In this document: in pieces, positions 40,113 through 49,144 of the stretch | Numbering within the stretch: position 1 is the stretch's first letter | How the letters are laid out: each line of letters starts with the position of its first letter | Source of the DNA: Thalassolituus alkanivorans | Lineage (GTDB): Bacteria > Pseudomonadota > Gammaproteobacteria > Pseudomonadales > Oceanobacteraceae | NCBI RefSeq assembly: GCF_020447205.1 | Contig: NZ_JAJAEL010000027.1 | Span: forward strand, 1-64,000 | Length of the DNA stretch: 64,000 bases | Direction of reading: 5' to 3' | Notes under the pieces: model-generated | Databases searched by the model: none | What the model saw: the letters and a program-made list of their open reading frames with translations, nothing else | What the model was told of the DNA's origin: nothing | Program-made: the position numbers and the translations under genes

Positions 40113-40868
40113 TTATTTACCGCCTTTCAGCACGTGATTAATACGCGCCTGAGTTTCTGGCGTGCCGAGAAGGCCGGAGAATAATTCCATCTCCAGTTTA
40201 ACGGCTTTATTAACACGCTCACGGTGGCCTTCGGCGCGACCCAGTTTTTTAATGGCGCGGATAGAATTCTGAGAGTTTTTCAGTAATTCGTTGGCGGTGG
40301 CCATCGCTGTTTCCAGTGCTTTACCGTCTTCCACAGCGGCGGTTAACAGGCCCCATTTTTCGGCTTCGGCGGCGGTGAAGAAACGGCCGGTGTACAGCAG
40401 TTCTGCCGCACGCTTAGGACCAATGGCTTCAGACAGCAGTACCGAGCAGGCTCCTTCAGACGTTACACCGATTTTGGCAAATGGCAGGCTGTAACGGATG
40501 CTGTTACCGGCGTAAGCGATATCGGCATGCAGCAGCATGTTGGCGCCAATACCGATGGCCACACCTTCCTGCGCCATAATCAGGGGCTTTTGCAGACCGG
40601 CGAAGGCATCAAAAATGCCGGCGACACCTTCCTGAACGGCAGGCAGATCGCCGCCTGGCAGCAGGTCGGCCAGATCGTTACCGGCGGTAAAACGGCCTTC
40701 GGCACCGGTCATCACGATGACTTTAACCTCATCGTTGGCATCGCTGTCGAGCAGGGCGGCGATAACATCTTTGTAAGTCTGTACGCGGATGGCGTTCAGT
40801 ACCTTCGGGCGGTTCAGAGTAATCACGGCAATGCCGTTTTCCAGACTGTAGGTAATGTCCTGATACAT
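40113..40868 (-). CDS. enoyl-CoA hydratase/isomerase family protein
   Basis: This crotonase-fold protein (251 residues) carries the oxyanion-hole segment GRFTAGNDLADL and the AQEGVAIGIGANMLLHADIAY helix. The first catalytic Glu of true hydratases (GGGxEL context) is missing: the position reads GIGANM. A Glu at the second site is kept in VTSEGACS. That combination resembles delta3-delta2-enoyl-CoA isomerases more than hydratases, so an isomerase in oxidation of unsaturated fatty acids is the best guess. It is transcribed alone from its own terminator-bounded unit. Confidence 0.87.
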   Translation of the reverse strand: MYQDITYSLENGIAVITLNRPKVLNAIRVQTYKDVIAALLDSDANDEVKVIVMTGAEGRFTAGNDLADLLPGGDLPAVQEGVAGIFDAFAGLQKPLIMAQEGVAIGIGANMLLHADIAYAGNSIRYSLPFAKIGVTSEGACSVLLSEAIGPKRAAELLYTGRFFTAAEAEKWGLLTAAVEDGKALETAMATANELLKNSQNSIRAIKKLGRAEGHRERVNKAVKLEMELFSGLLGTPETQARINHVLKGGK

Positions 40869-40928
40869 AGGGAAGATCTCATCGGTTCAGTATGGCGGGC
40901 ATGATGGCAAACCCGGAATAACAGAGCA

Positions 40929-41072
40929 ATGATCAATATGCACAGATTGCTGGTTGAAACCGAGGTCTGGCGTTTATTGCTGTTGGCACTAACGGCGGGA
41001 ATTCTGGTCAATCCGGATGCGGGTAAGGCTAGGGTTATGCCTTATGATGCTCAGATATCCGCTGACCATTAA
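40929..41072 (+). CDS. possible 47-residue small membrane protein
   Basis: An ATG opens a 48-codon frame that ends 18 bases before the DUF1287 gene. The product has one hydrophobic segment, VWRLLLLALTAGILVNPDAG, and resembles a small single-pass protein or an untidy signal sequence. There is no strong ribosome-binding site and no known family. Confidence 0.25.
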   Translation: MINMHRLLVETEVWRLLLLALTAGILVNPDAGKARVMPYDAQISADH

Positions 41073-41090
41073 CGAAAGGAATCTCAGGGT

Positions 41091-41729
41091 ATGAACAGGA
41101 TGCAGACATTGAAATGGTTGCCCGGCGTAACGCTGCTGGTCTTTATACTGGCCACAGTGCAGGTTAATGCCGGGGAGGGCAGCGCCGCGGCTTTCCGTCA
41201 GGAGCTGGTGGCCGCGGCATTGCAGCGTACGACTCTGCAGGTGCGCTATGACGGCGCTTACCAGAAAATTGCCTATCCCAATGGTGATGTGGCGCCAGAC
41301 ATTGGTGTGTGCACCGATGTGGTGATCCGCAGCTACCGCGCTCTGGGTATCGATTTACAGCAACGGGTGCACGAAGATATGGTGGCTGATTTTGCCGCTT
41401 ATCCATCGCGCCGTATCTGGGGTATGACCCGTACCGATACCAATATTGACCATCGCCGGGTGCCGAATTTACAGGCGTTTTTTCAGCGTAATGGCCAGAA
41501 ATTAGCCGTCAGTGATAACCCGGCCGATTATCAGCCGGGGGATCTGGTCACCTGGATGCTGCCGGGCAACCTGCCGCATATTGGCGTGGTCAGCGATCGC
41601 TATGCGCCGGGCTCCGGCAGGCCGTTAATCGTGCATAACATTGGCGCCGGTCCGGTGCTGGAGGATATGTTATTCCGTTACCGGATTAGCGGGCATTACC
41701 AGTATCTGCCACAGAGGAGTGGGGAGTGA
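41091..41729 (+). CDS. DUF1287 domain-containing exported protein
   Basis: This 212-residue protein has a signal peptide (about residues 1-27, cleavage near VNA-GEG) and a DUF1287 domain, an NlpC/P60-like fold family (E. coli YijF relative). Conserved features are TLQVRYDGAYQKIAYPNGDVAPDIGVCTDVVIRSYRALG with the probable catalytic Cys, HEDM, DTNIDHRRVPNL and LPHIGVVSD with a His. The family is predicted to act on murein or peptides in the periplasm, which is unproven. It converges with the guanidine carboxylase gene, their stops adjoining. Confidence 0.88.
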   Translation: MNRMQTLKWLPGVTLLVFILATVQVNAGEGSAAAFRQELVAAALQRTTLQVRYDGAYQKIAYPNGDVAPDIGVCTDVVIRSYRALGIDLQQRVHEDMVADFAAYPSRRIWGMTRTDTNIDHRRVPNLQAFFQRNGQKLAVSDNPADYQPGDLVTWMLPGNLPHIGVVSDRYAPGSGRPLIVHNIGAGPVLEDMLFRYRISGHYQYLPQRSGE

Positions 41730-44700
41730 TTACCCCCCGTTACCGGCTGTTTGCAGAATGACCAGGGCTTTGCCCGGACTGACGCTCTGGCCGGTTGTGC
41801 GCAGCACTTCCACCACGGTACCGCCCTGATGGCTGCTGACTTCAATTTCCATCTTCATGGATTCCAGCACCACCAGAGGCTGACCGGCGCTGACCTGATC
41901 GCCGGGTTTAACCAGACATTGCCAGACGTTGCCGGATACATGGCTGTCGATGCTGAATTCACCCTCTGCCAGCGGACGTTCATCGCTTTCTTCCAGCACC
42001 GAAGGTTCGCTGTCGTAATGGAATTTGCCTGAGGCTTTCCATTCTTCCAGTTCTGCCTGAAAGGCTTTTTGCCGTTCCTGCTGGAAGGCTGAAATACCTG
42101 CGCCCTGTTCCTGCAAAAAGCGTTCGTATTCCGCCAGATTAAAGCGGGTTTCTTCAATTTTTATTGGGTACTGGCCATGGGGAAACTGCTGGCGGATCGT
42201 CATCAGTTCGTCGTGGCTGACCTCGTAAAAACGCACCTGATCGAAAAAGCGCAGCAGCCAGGGCTGGGTAAATTCGCGGGTGGTTTTATAGCGGTTCCAC
42301 ATCTGCAGGGTACGGCCAACAAACTGATAACCGCCCGGGCCTTCCATGCCGTAAATGCACATATAAGCGCCACCGATACCGACGGAGTTTTCTGCCGTCC
42401 AGGTACGCGCCGGATTATATTTGGTGGTGACCAGACGGTGGCGCGGGTCCATGGGCGTTGCCACCGGAGCACCTAAATACACATCGCCTAAGCCCATCAC
42501 CAGATAACTGGCGTTAAAGACAATATCTTTCACTTCATCAATGGAATTCAGGCCATTAATGCGGCGGATAAATTCAATATTATCCGGGCACCAGGGCGCA
42601 TCGGCCCGTACCGATTGCATGTATTTATTCACCGCCAGCTGGCAGGCTTCGTCGTTCCACGACAGTGGCAGGTGAACAATGCGCGACGGCACTTCGGCAT
42701 CCTGCAAGTCGCCCAGCTGATCTTCGGCGGCAATTAATATCTGCAGTAATTCCTGCTGACTTAAGCGGGTGGAATCGTAGTGCAGCTGCAGCGAGCGGAT
42801 GCCCGGTGTCAGCTCCCACAGGCCGGTAATATTCTGTGTGTTTAAATACTGCATTAAGGCATGAACGCGGAAGCGCAAGCGGATATCCAGCTGCAGCGGA
42901 CCGTATTCCACCAGTAAATACTGATCCCCACTGGGGCGATAAACGACACCGGTCGGGTGTGAGTCTGCCTGACCGGTATAAGCGATGCTATGCACAATCG
43001 GGCTTTGCGGTAACCAGCGCTCAACCGCACAATCCTCTGCACTCAGTGTTGTCAGGCTGTTTTGCTGCGCGCGGTTTAAGGCCACCGCGGTTTGCTGGCT
43101 GACCGGCAGAAAGCGGATTTTATCGCCGGCTTTTAACTGGCCGAGTTTCCATAAATCCGCGGTTATCACCGTGGCCGGGCAGACAAAGCCGCCCAGACTC
43201 GGGCCGTCCGGCCCTAAAATCACCGGCATATCACCGGTAAAATCGACGGTACCAATGGCGTAGGCATTGTCGTGGATATTGGATGGGTGTAACCCGGCTT
43301 CACCACCGTCGGCCCGTGCCCATTCCGGTTTGGGGCCAATCAGGCGCACACCGGTGCGGCTGGAGTTGTAGTGCACTTCCCAGGTGTGGGCAAAGAAGCG
43401 CTCAATATCGCTGTCGGTAAAAAATTCCGGCGCGCCGTGTGGGCCATAAATAACCCGTAATTCCCACCCGTTGGCAATCGCGGGCAGCAAAGCCGGATCG
43501 TTAAGAGTTGCGGGTTCTGCTTTATTATCTGCGGAAAAATGCAGCACATCGCCCGGTAATAATGCGCGACCGTTATGGCCGCCAAACTGACCAAGCGTAA
43601 AGGTAGATTTTGAGCCCAGATAATCCGGACAGTTAAAACCACCGGCAATTAAACAATAAGCCCGTGCACCAGCACTGCCAACGCTGCCGCAGTCGAGAAT
43701 ATCGCCGGCATTAATATCAATGACCTGCCAGAATTCAATATCACTGGTTGTACTGTTGTGGCTCAGGCTGCCAGGGGGTAGGCCCGCTCGGGTCAGGCTG
43801 GCGTTGGTGGTGGCACCGGCCAGTAATATCCTTGTCGGTGCGTTAAATTTAAGCACCGGGCCTTTTAAAGTAATTTCCAGACCCGCGGCCTGCTCTGCAT
43901 TGCCGAGTAAACGGTTACCGAGAGCAAAAGAATAGCCATCGAACGGGCCTGACGGTGGCACGCCAATATCCCAATAGCCAATGCGCGCGGGTAAATCCTG
44001 AACGGTGGTTTGTGTTCCGGCGGTTAATACCTGCACGCTGGTGGGCTGGTGTTGCAGTGTTTTTAATAACTGGGTGTACACGTCACCGGCTTGTACGCGC
44101 TTATCCTTAAGAATATCGAGCAGATAACGGCGGTTACATTCCAGTCCGTACAATTCTGTGTCGGCCAGCGCCTCCGCCAGGGTTGCCAGCGCCTGATCGC
44201 GGTTGGCGGCGGTGGCAATCACTTTGGCCAGCATAGGATCGAACAGAGCCGGTACTTCTGAGCCGCTTTCTACCCAGGTATCAATACGCAGTGATGGCCA
44301 GCCTGAGGCCTTATCAGACTGAGATTGCAACAAGAGGTGTTGTGGCCAGCGCACATTGCTTAATAAGCCGGCACAGGGCTGAAAATCCTGTGCCGGATCT
44401 TCGGCATAAATCCGTGCCTGAATGCTGTGGCCTTTGGGTGTGAAATGTTCTGTCAGTGGCAGCGTTTCACCGGCACCAAGGCGCACCATCCATTCCACTA
44501 GATCAATACCGTAGACTTCTTCGGTAACGCCGTGCTCAACCTGTAAGCGGGTATTCACTTCGAGGAAATAAAATTCGCCGGAATCTGCATCGTAAATAAA
44601 TTCGACCGTACCGGCACTGCGGTAATTAACCGAGCGGCCCAGACGCGCTGCCGTGGTGTGTAATGCCTCCCGCTGCTGGGCGGTTAAACCCGGTGCCGGT

Positions 44701-45422
44701 GTTTCTTCCAGCACTTTCTGATTGCGGCGCTGAATGGAACAGTCGCGCTCGCCCAATGCCAGTACCTGGCCCTTACCGTCACCAAAAATCTGTACTTCGA
44801 TATGGCGGGCTTTTTCGACAAATTTTTCGATAAATACGCCATCGTTGGCAAAGTTATTGGCGCTTAAGCGTTTCACCGAAGCAAACGCCTGTTGCAGTTC
44901 GGCCTCGCTGTAACACAGTTGCATACCAATACCGCCACCACCGGCGGTGCTTTTGAGCATCACCGGATAACCAATACGCCCGGCCTCAATGATGGCGCTG
45001 TGAATATCGGTCAGCAGTTCGGTGCCCGGCAGCAGCGGAACCTTATTGTCCTGCGCCAGTGCACGCGCTGAATGTTTTAAACCAAAGGCATCCATTTGTG
45101 CGGCGCTGGGGCCAAGAAAGACCACGCCAGCCTGATCACAGGCATGGGAGAAGCCGGTATTTTCGCTTAAAAAACCATAACCGGGGTGAATGGCTTCAGC
45201 ACCGCAGTCTTTGGCAATCTGCAGGATTTTATCCTGATTCAGGTAAGTATCCGCGACCGTGCCATCACCCAAGCAGAAAGCCTCATCGGCCTGCTGGACA
45301 TGCAACGAATGCTGGTCGGCCTGATGGTAAACCGCAACCGCCTGAATATTCATTTTTTTCAGGGTGCGGATAATACGGCTGGCAATGGCGCCACGGTTGG
45401 CGATTAAGACTTTTTTAAACAT
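41730..45422 (-). CDS. biotin-dependent guanidine/urea carboxylase
   Basis: This 1230-residue enzyme carboxylates guanidine or urea using ATP, bicarbonate and biotin. Domains in order are biotin carboxylase (residues 1-450, with ATP-grasp motifs and GERDCSIQRRNQKVLEE), a KipA/AHS2 carboxyltransferase half (about 465-780), a KipI/AHS1 half (about 810-1040) and a biotinyl domain with VLESMKMEIEV (about 1150-1225; the Lys between the two Met carries biotin). Proteins like this were long called urea carboxylase. The guanidine-I riboswitch and the two DUF1989 genes upstream argue that this one acts on guanidine. It is the last gene of the operon; no allophanate hydrolase follows. Confidence 0.93.
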   Translation of the reverse strand: MFKKVLIANRGAIASRIIRTLKKMNIQAVAVYHQADQHSLHVQQADEAFCLGDGTVADTYLNQDKILQIAKDCGAEAIHPGYGFLSENTGFSHACDQAGVVFLGPSAAQMDAFGLKHSARALAQDNKVPLLPGTELLTDIHSAIIEAGRIGYPVMLKSTAGGGGIGMQLCYSEAELQQAFASVKRLSANNFANDGVFIEKFVEKARHIEVQIFGDGKGQVLALGERDCSIQRRNQKVLEETPAPGLTAQQREALHTTAARLGRSVNYRSAGTVEFIYDADSGEFYFLEVNTRLQVEHGVTEEVYGIDLVEWMVRLGAGETLPLTEHFTPKGHSIQARIYAEDPAQDFQPCAGLLSNVRWPQHLLLQSQSDKASGWPSLRIDTWVESGSEVPALFDPMLAKVIATAANRDQALATLAEALADTELYGLECNRRYLLDILKDKRVQAGDVYTQLLKTLQHQPTSVQVLTAGTQTTVQDLPARIGYWDIGVPPSGPFDGYSFALGNRLLGNAEQAAGLEITLKGPVLKFNAPTRILLAGATTNASLTRAGLPPGSLSHNSTTSDIEFWQVIDINAGDILDCGSVGSAGARAYCLIAGGFNCPDYLGSKSTFTLGQFGGHNGRALLPGDVLHFSADNKAEPATLNDPALLPAIANGWELRVIYGPHGAPEFFTDSDIERFFAHTWEVHYNSSRTGVRLIGPKPEWARADGGEAGLHPSNIHDNAYAIGTVDFTGDMPVILGPDGPSLGGFVCPATVITADLWKLGQLKAGDKIRFLPVSQQTAVALNRAQQNSLTTLSAEDCAVERWLPQSPIVHSIAYTGQADSHPTGVVYRPSGDQYLLVEYGPLQLDIRLRFRVHALMQYLNTQNITGLWELTPGIRSLQLHYDSTRLSQQELLQILIAAEDQLGDLQDAEVPSRIVHLPLSWNDEACQLAVNKYMQSVRADAPWCPDNIEFIRRINGLNSIDEVKDIVFNASYLVMGLGDVYLGAPVATPMDPRHRLVTTKYNPARTWTAENSVGIGGAYMCIYGMEGPGGYQFVGRTLQMWNRYKTTREFTQPWLLRFFDQVRFYEVSHDELMTIRQQFPHGQYPIKIEETRFNLAEYERFLQEQGAGISAFQQERQKAFQAELEEWKASGKFHYDSEPSVLEESDERPLAEGEFSIDSHVSGNVWQCLVKPGDQVSAGQPLVVLESMKMEIEVSSHQGGTVVEVLRTTGQSVSPGKALVILQTAGNGG

Positions 45423-45559
45423 GGTCTTGCCTCATTCTTAAATGTCTTGTTTCACTTCACGTATGTTGTTGCACAAGAGGCAGGTCGTCCTGCATAAATA
45501 CTGAAGCCTGCCGGTCGTCCGGCTGCTTGAAATATGAATTTTCTGATCGGCAGGCAGAT

Positions 45560-46195
45560 TTACCAGACAATCACTTCAATCGGTGTCGGGTTATAGGCAT
45601 TGCAGGGGTTGTTCAGCTGCGGGCAGTTGGATATCAGCACGATGGTGTTCATCAGGGCTTTCAGCTCGACATATTTACCGGCATCGGAAATGCCATCGGC
45701 AAAGGTCAGTCCTCCTTCAGCGGTGACCGGTACATTCATAAAGAAATTAATATTGTGGGTAATATCGGCTTTATCCAGCCCGTATTCTTCATGCTCGTTA
45801 ATAGCCAGCATCCAGCTGTCACGGCAGGCGTGCATGCACTTTTTTTCCAGACTGTAGCGCACGGTATTCGATTCGGTGGCGCAGGCACCGCCTAAGGTGT
45901 CATGCCGGCCACAGGTGTCGGCGACAATTTCCAGCAGCGGACGGTTTTCGTTAGTCATTAATACCGAGCCTGCCGTCAGATACACATTACCCTGGGCGCG
46001 GATGGTATCGGTGGCGCTGTAGCGTTCACTGGGATCATCGGCATTATAAAACAGCGTATCGGCGGCCTGATTACCTTCCAGATCGAGAATACGCAGGGTC
46101 TGACCGGCTTCGATGCGGTGAATAAAATAGTCACCGGCCAGTACTGTCTGGCGGAAACTGGCATCCTGGGGCTGCAGTGTGCTTGCTTTAATCAT
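45560..46195 (-). CDS. DUF1989 protein, carboxyguanidine deiminase subunit (urea carboxylase-associated protein 2)
   Basis: This 211-residue DUF1989 protein is one of two subunits that, in characterised guanidine pathways, deiminate carboxyguanidine to allophanate (CgdAB). Likely zinc ligands occur in [18 protein letters not shown] (Cys, His, Cys) and [21 protein letters not shown] near the C-terminus. The pattern [27 protein letters not shown] is typical of the shorter partner. It lies 11 bases after its larger partner and upstream of the carboxylase. The assignment of which subunit is A or B is not attempted. Confidence 0.9.
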   Translation of the reverse strand: MIKASTLQPQDASFRQTVLAGDYFIHRIEAGQTLRILDLEGNQAADTLFYNADDPSERYSATDTIRAQGNVYLTAGSVLMTNENRPLLEIVADTCGRHDTLGGACATESNTVRYSLEKKCMHACRDSWMLAINEHEEYGLDKADITHNINFFMNVPVTAEGGLTFADGISDAGKYVELKALMNTIVLISNCPQLNNPCNAYNPTPIEVIVW

Positions 46196-46206
46196 GGTAC
46201 GGCTCC

Positions 46207-46962
46207 TCAGGCTTCGCAGAAGTTATAGAGAAAATTGTTGTGAAAACCGCGCTGATTTTCTGCGCAGTGATTTTTACACTCATCATCACCGGCAACGACG
46301 GCGGCTCTGCCCAGATGGTAATGCACCGGCCGCACAGGATATTCGGCGGCATTGCTTAACGGATGCGGACAGGTGTGCATGATCAGCAGGGTGTCCATTT
46401 CGAAACGTAAAGTGATGGCATTGCCGGCCTTTGATGCATCGCCGATGTAGCGCATATTACCCAGATCATCGGTCTGCACCTGACTGAACAGATTGAGGTT
46501 GGCGGCCATATCTTTGCGTGACAGACCGTATTTGGCGAATTCCACCAGAAAGCTGTCATAGCCGTTCTGTGTCCAGCCATTACGGGCTTCCTGATAGGTT
46601 TTAATGCCCCATTTTTCTGCCACCATGGCTTTATTAATATTGCCGCAGACGGTGTCGTGCCAGCCGCAGTCATCGGCCACAACAGAGGCAAAAATACGGC
46701 CCATATCGGAATACAGACAGTGGCCCTGAGTCAGCTTGAAGGTATGCTGGCATTTTAAGGTATCCGGTGCGTTGTACTTTTCCAGCAGGTCGTATGGGTT
46801 AAACATTAACAGACCAAGATTGGCGCCGCCGTGCAGGTCGGTAAAGGTGATGACCGTGCCTTTTTTTACCCGCATCGACCAGTGGCAGCCGCCTCCCAGC
46901 GTATCCTGATAAACGGCCTCGCCCTGATAAAATTGCTGATGTTTTTTGCTTAACTGAGTCAT
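46207..46962 (-). CDS. DUF1989 protein, carboxyguanidine deiminase subunit (urea carboxylase-associated protein 1)
   Basis: This is the larger DUF1989 partner (251 residues). It has [47 protein letters not shown] as the likely metal-binding block and [19 protein letters not shown] near the end, parallel to the motifs of the shorter subunit. The two are paralogues and act together as carboxyguanidine deiminase in known systems. A Cys/His-containing tail ([18 protein letters not shown]) extends beyond the partner's end. It follows the ABC ATPase gene by 22 bases. Confidence 0.9.
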   Translation of the reverse strand: MTQLSKKHQQFYQGEAVYQDTLGGGCHWSMRVKKGTVITFTDLHGGANLGLLMFNPYDLLEKYNAPDTLKCQHTFKLTQGHCLYSDMGRIFASVVADDCGWHDTVCGNINKAMVAEKWGIKTYQEARNGWTQNGYDSFLVEFAKYGLSRKDMAANLNLFSQVQTDDLGNMRYIGDASKAGNAITLRFEMDTLLIMHTCPHPLSNAAEYPVRPVHYHLGRAAVVAGDDECKNHCAENQRGFHNNFLYNFCEA

Positions 46963-46984
46963 ATGTTCTCCTTCAGGCGCCTAT

Positions 46985-47848
46985 TCAGGCACCTACTCCG
47001 GTACTTATTCCAATGCTTGGGCCTGCCTCGTCCTGCACACGGGCTGTGGCATGAACGGAGTGCTGAATATCGTTGTATAAAGAATGTTCCTGAGCGCTGT
47101 CGCCGCTTTTGGCCAGCTGGCCATGATTGGCCTGGTTCAGTTTTAAATCGTAGGTAATGGTCGCCCCCCAGGCATTGGGAGCCATAGGGTCGTGGCGGAC
47201 TTTATCGAATACCAATAAACGGCTGCCGAGATAAAAGCCCTCACCAATATCGTGGGTGACCATAAAAATAGTGGTGCCGGTCTGCTGCCATAAATCCAGA
47301 ATTAACTGGTGCATATCGGCACGGATACCCGGATCAAGGGCGCCGAAGGGCTCATCCAGCAGCAGGATTTTTGGCTCTTTAATTAATGCCTGAGCAATGG
47401 CCAGACGCTGCTGCATACCACCGGAAAGTTCATGTGGATACTTATTGGCGGCGCTGTGCAGTCCTACCCGCTGCAACAGATTCATGGCTTTTTCTCTGGC
47501 CTGAGCGCGGGCTTTACCAAACAGGCGGGCCAGCAATTTACTCTGGGCAAATTCCAGCCCGAGAATGACATTGTCCAGCACGCTCAGATGGGGGAATACC
47601 GAGTATTTCTGGAACACAATACCGCGGTCGACACTGGGCTCGTCGGTTAATGGCTGACCATCCAGCAGACACTGGCCTTTGCTGGCGCTTTCCTGACCGG
47701 AGAGCATTTTCAGAAAGGTCGATTTGCCGCAGCCGGATGCTCCGACCATGGTCACAAATTCGCCTTTTTTAACGCTCAGATTGATATTGTCCAGCACCGG
47801 CTGATCGCCGTAGGTTTTGCTGACTTTTTTAAATTCGATAAAACTCAT
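46985..47848 (-). CDS. ABC transporter ATP-binding protein, probable guanidine uptake
   Basis: This ATPase of the nitrate/sulfonate/taurine-type importer family (287 residues) has Walker A GASGCGKST, Q-loop, signature LSGGMQQRLAIAQAL, Walker B ILLLDEPFGALD and the switch His in VTHDIGEG. The C-terminal ~55 residues after the domain (from about 230) are not conserved. It sits directly downstream of the permease gene in the riboswitch-controlled operon, so guanidine or a guanidinium compound is the likely cargo. Confidence 0.92.
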   Translation of the reverse strand: MSFIEFKKVSKTYGDQPVLDNINLSVKKGEFVTMVGASGCGKSTFLKMLSGQESASKGQCLLDGQPLTDEPSVDRGIVFQKYSVFPHLSVLDNVILGLEFAQSKLLARLFGKARAQAREKAMNLLQRVGLHSAANKYPHELSGGMQQRLAIAQALIKEPKILLLDEPFGALDPGIRADMHQLILDLWQQTGTTIFMVTHDIGEGFYLGSRLLVFDKVRHDPMAPNAWGATITYDLKLNQANHGQLAKSGDSAQEHSLYNDIQHSVHATARVQDEAGPSIGISTGVGA

Positions 47849-47893
47849 ACATATTCCACCTTATGGTTATCCTGCGTCTGAAGATCAGTGCAT

Positions 47894-48706
47894 TTATTGC
47901 GGCTGATACCAGGGGAATAATTTGCGGTTCAGTTGCTTCAGTAACTGATCAGAAATAATTGCCAGCAGGCTGATCCACACCACATAAGGCAGGATGACGT
48001 CCATTGCCATATAACGGCGTACCAGAAAAATCCGGTAGCCAAGCCCTTCGGTTGAGGCGATGGCCTCGGCGGCAATTAAAAATAACCAGGCAGCACCCAT
48101 CGACAGGCGCAGCGCATCGACCAGGCGTGGCAGCATTTGCGGCAGCACCATGCGCAACATTAATTGCCAGCTGTTGGCGCCCAGAGTCTGTGCCTTAATC
48201 CACTGTTCGGTCGGCAGTTCCGACACGCGGCTTTGTAATTCGCGGATTAAATACGGCGTGATACCAATCACAATCAGCACTACTTTCGATACTTCACCGA
48301 GGCCGAAAACAATAAACAGTACCGGCAGCAGGGCCATGGGCGGCACCATCGAGATGGCGGTGGTAAAGGGTGATAAATTTGCGCGCAGCAGCGGCAGGGC
48401 GCCCAGTGTTAAACCAAACAGCAGAGCAATCGTTGCGCTGATACCAACGCCCATGGCCAGACGTTCAAGGCTGGCGAGGGTATCGACCCAGAGCAGAATA
48501 TCGCCGCTGCGTTTATTTTCTTCGGTCGCCATGCGCAGCAGCGTGTCGCCCATGGTGCTGAAGGCGGGCAGTAATTTGTCGTTCGGATTGTCGCTCAGGC
48601 GCTCGGTTGAGGCTGCCATATAGAGCAGGATGGCGATAATAAAGGGCAGGGCGCCCAGAAAAAAAGCCAGTGGGCGGGAAATTCTCTGATTAATCAGCCG
48701 GCGCAT
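47894..48706 (-). CDS. ABC transporter permease, probable guanidine uptake
   Basis: This inner-membrane permease of the SsuC/TauC type (270 residues from the chosen start) has about six hydrophobic segments and the EAA-like loop QWIKAQTLGANSWQLMLRMVLPQMLPRLVDALR. I place the start at 48706, where AGGAG lies eight bases upstream; the frame runs back another 38 codons into the riboswitch, which cannot be coding. It is the first gene behind the guanidine-I riboswitch. In most related operons a substrate-binding protein gene comes before the permease; it is absent here. Confidence 0.92.
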   Translation of the reverse strand: MRRLINQRISRPLAFFLGALPFIIAILLYMAASTERLSDNPNDKLLPAFSTMGDTLLRMATEENKRSGDILLWVDTLASLERLAMGVGISATIALLFGLTLGALPLLRANLSPFTTAISMVPPMALLPVLFIVFGLGEVSKVVLIVIGITPYLIRELQSRVSELPTEQWIKAQTLGANSWQLMLRMVLPQMLPRLVDALRLSMGAAWLFLIAAEAIASTEGLGYRIFLVRRYMAMDVILPYVVWISLLAIISDQLLKQLNRKLFPWYQPQ

Positions 48707-48780
48707 AAGCGCACTCCTGTTCGGGTTAACGGAGCGGATACAAGGGGCATTGCACAGGCTGGCCTGAGCGAATGTTCCAG

Positions 48781-48890
48781 TGATCTCCCGGGCTTTTATC
48801 CCTCCGTGTAACCCCCGCACGCGGCTGAGGTCGGTTGCTCTCGGACCAGTCGTTCGTGTTTAACAACACAAACCGGAACCCTAGCGACCT
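48781..48890 (-). promoter_or_regulatory. guanidine-I (ykkC) riboswitch
   Basis: On the minus strand the region carries the hallmark blocks of the guanidine-I class in order: CTAGGGTTCCG, a variable hairpin arm, CTGGTCCGAGAG, a second variable arm, and ACACGG-GGGATAAAAGCCCGGGAGA. These match the class consensus almost base for base. The aptamer ends about 75 bases before the permease ATG. No obvious terminator follows, so control may be at translation or by an alternative pairing in 48707-48780. It ties the downstream operon to guanidine. Confidence 0.96.
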
Positions 48891-49144
48891 ATTAACGGAA
48901 CTCAGTGTAGCAATTCCGCGAGCGATGCAGAACACCCCATTGTTTTCGCATCTCTACGGTATTTGCGAATGGTGTGCCAATTCTTACAAAGCACAGAAAT
49001 GAATGATTTTTGCGCACAGGGCATACAGAAATGCCCTAAATTGTCGGGCGAGAAACGTATCAATAAATCTGAAACAGAAAATTATGCCGCATTTAAGGGC
49101 AGTTTTTATCCGCATGTTTTGTTTTGGTGCTTCGGGGAGTATGT

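Noticed and set aside
41730-45422. Plain urea carboxylase annotation
   Set aside because: The riboswitch and the DUF1989 partners favour guanidine; urea remains possible as a weaker substrate.
48707-48820. N-terminal extension of the ABC permease
   Set aside because: The frame is open upstream but lies in the guanidine-I riboswitch region, and AGGAG supports the start at 48706.
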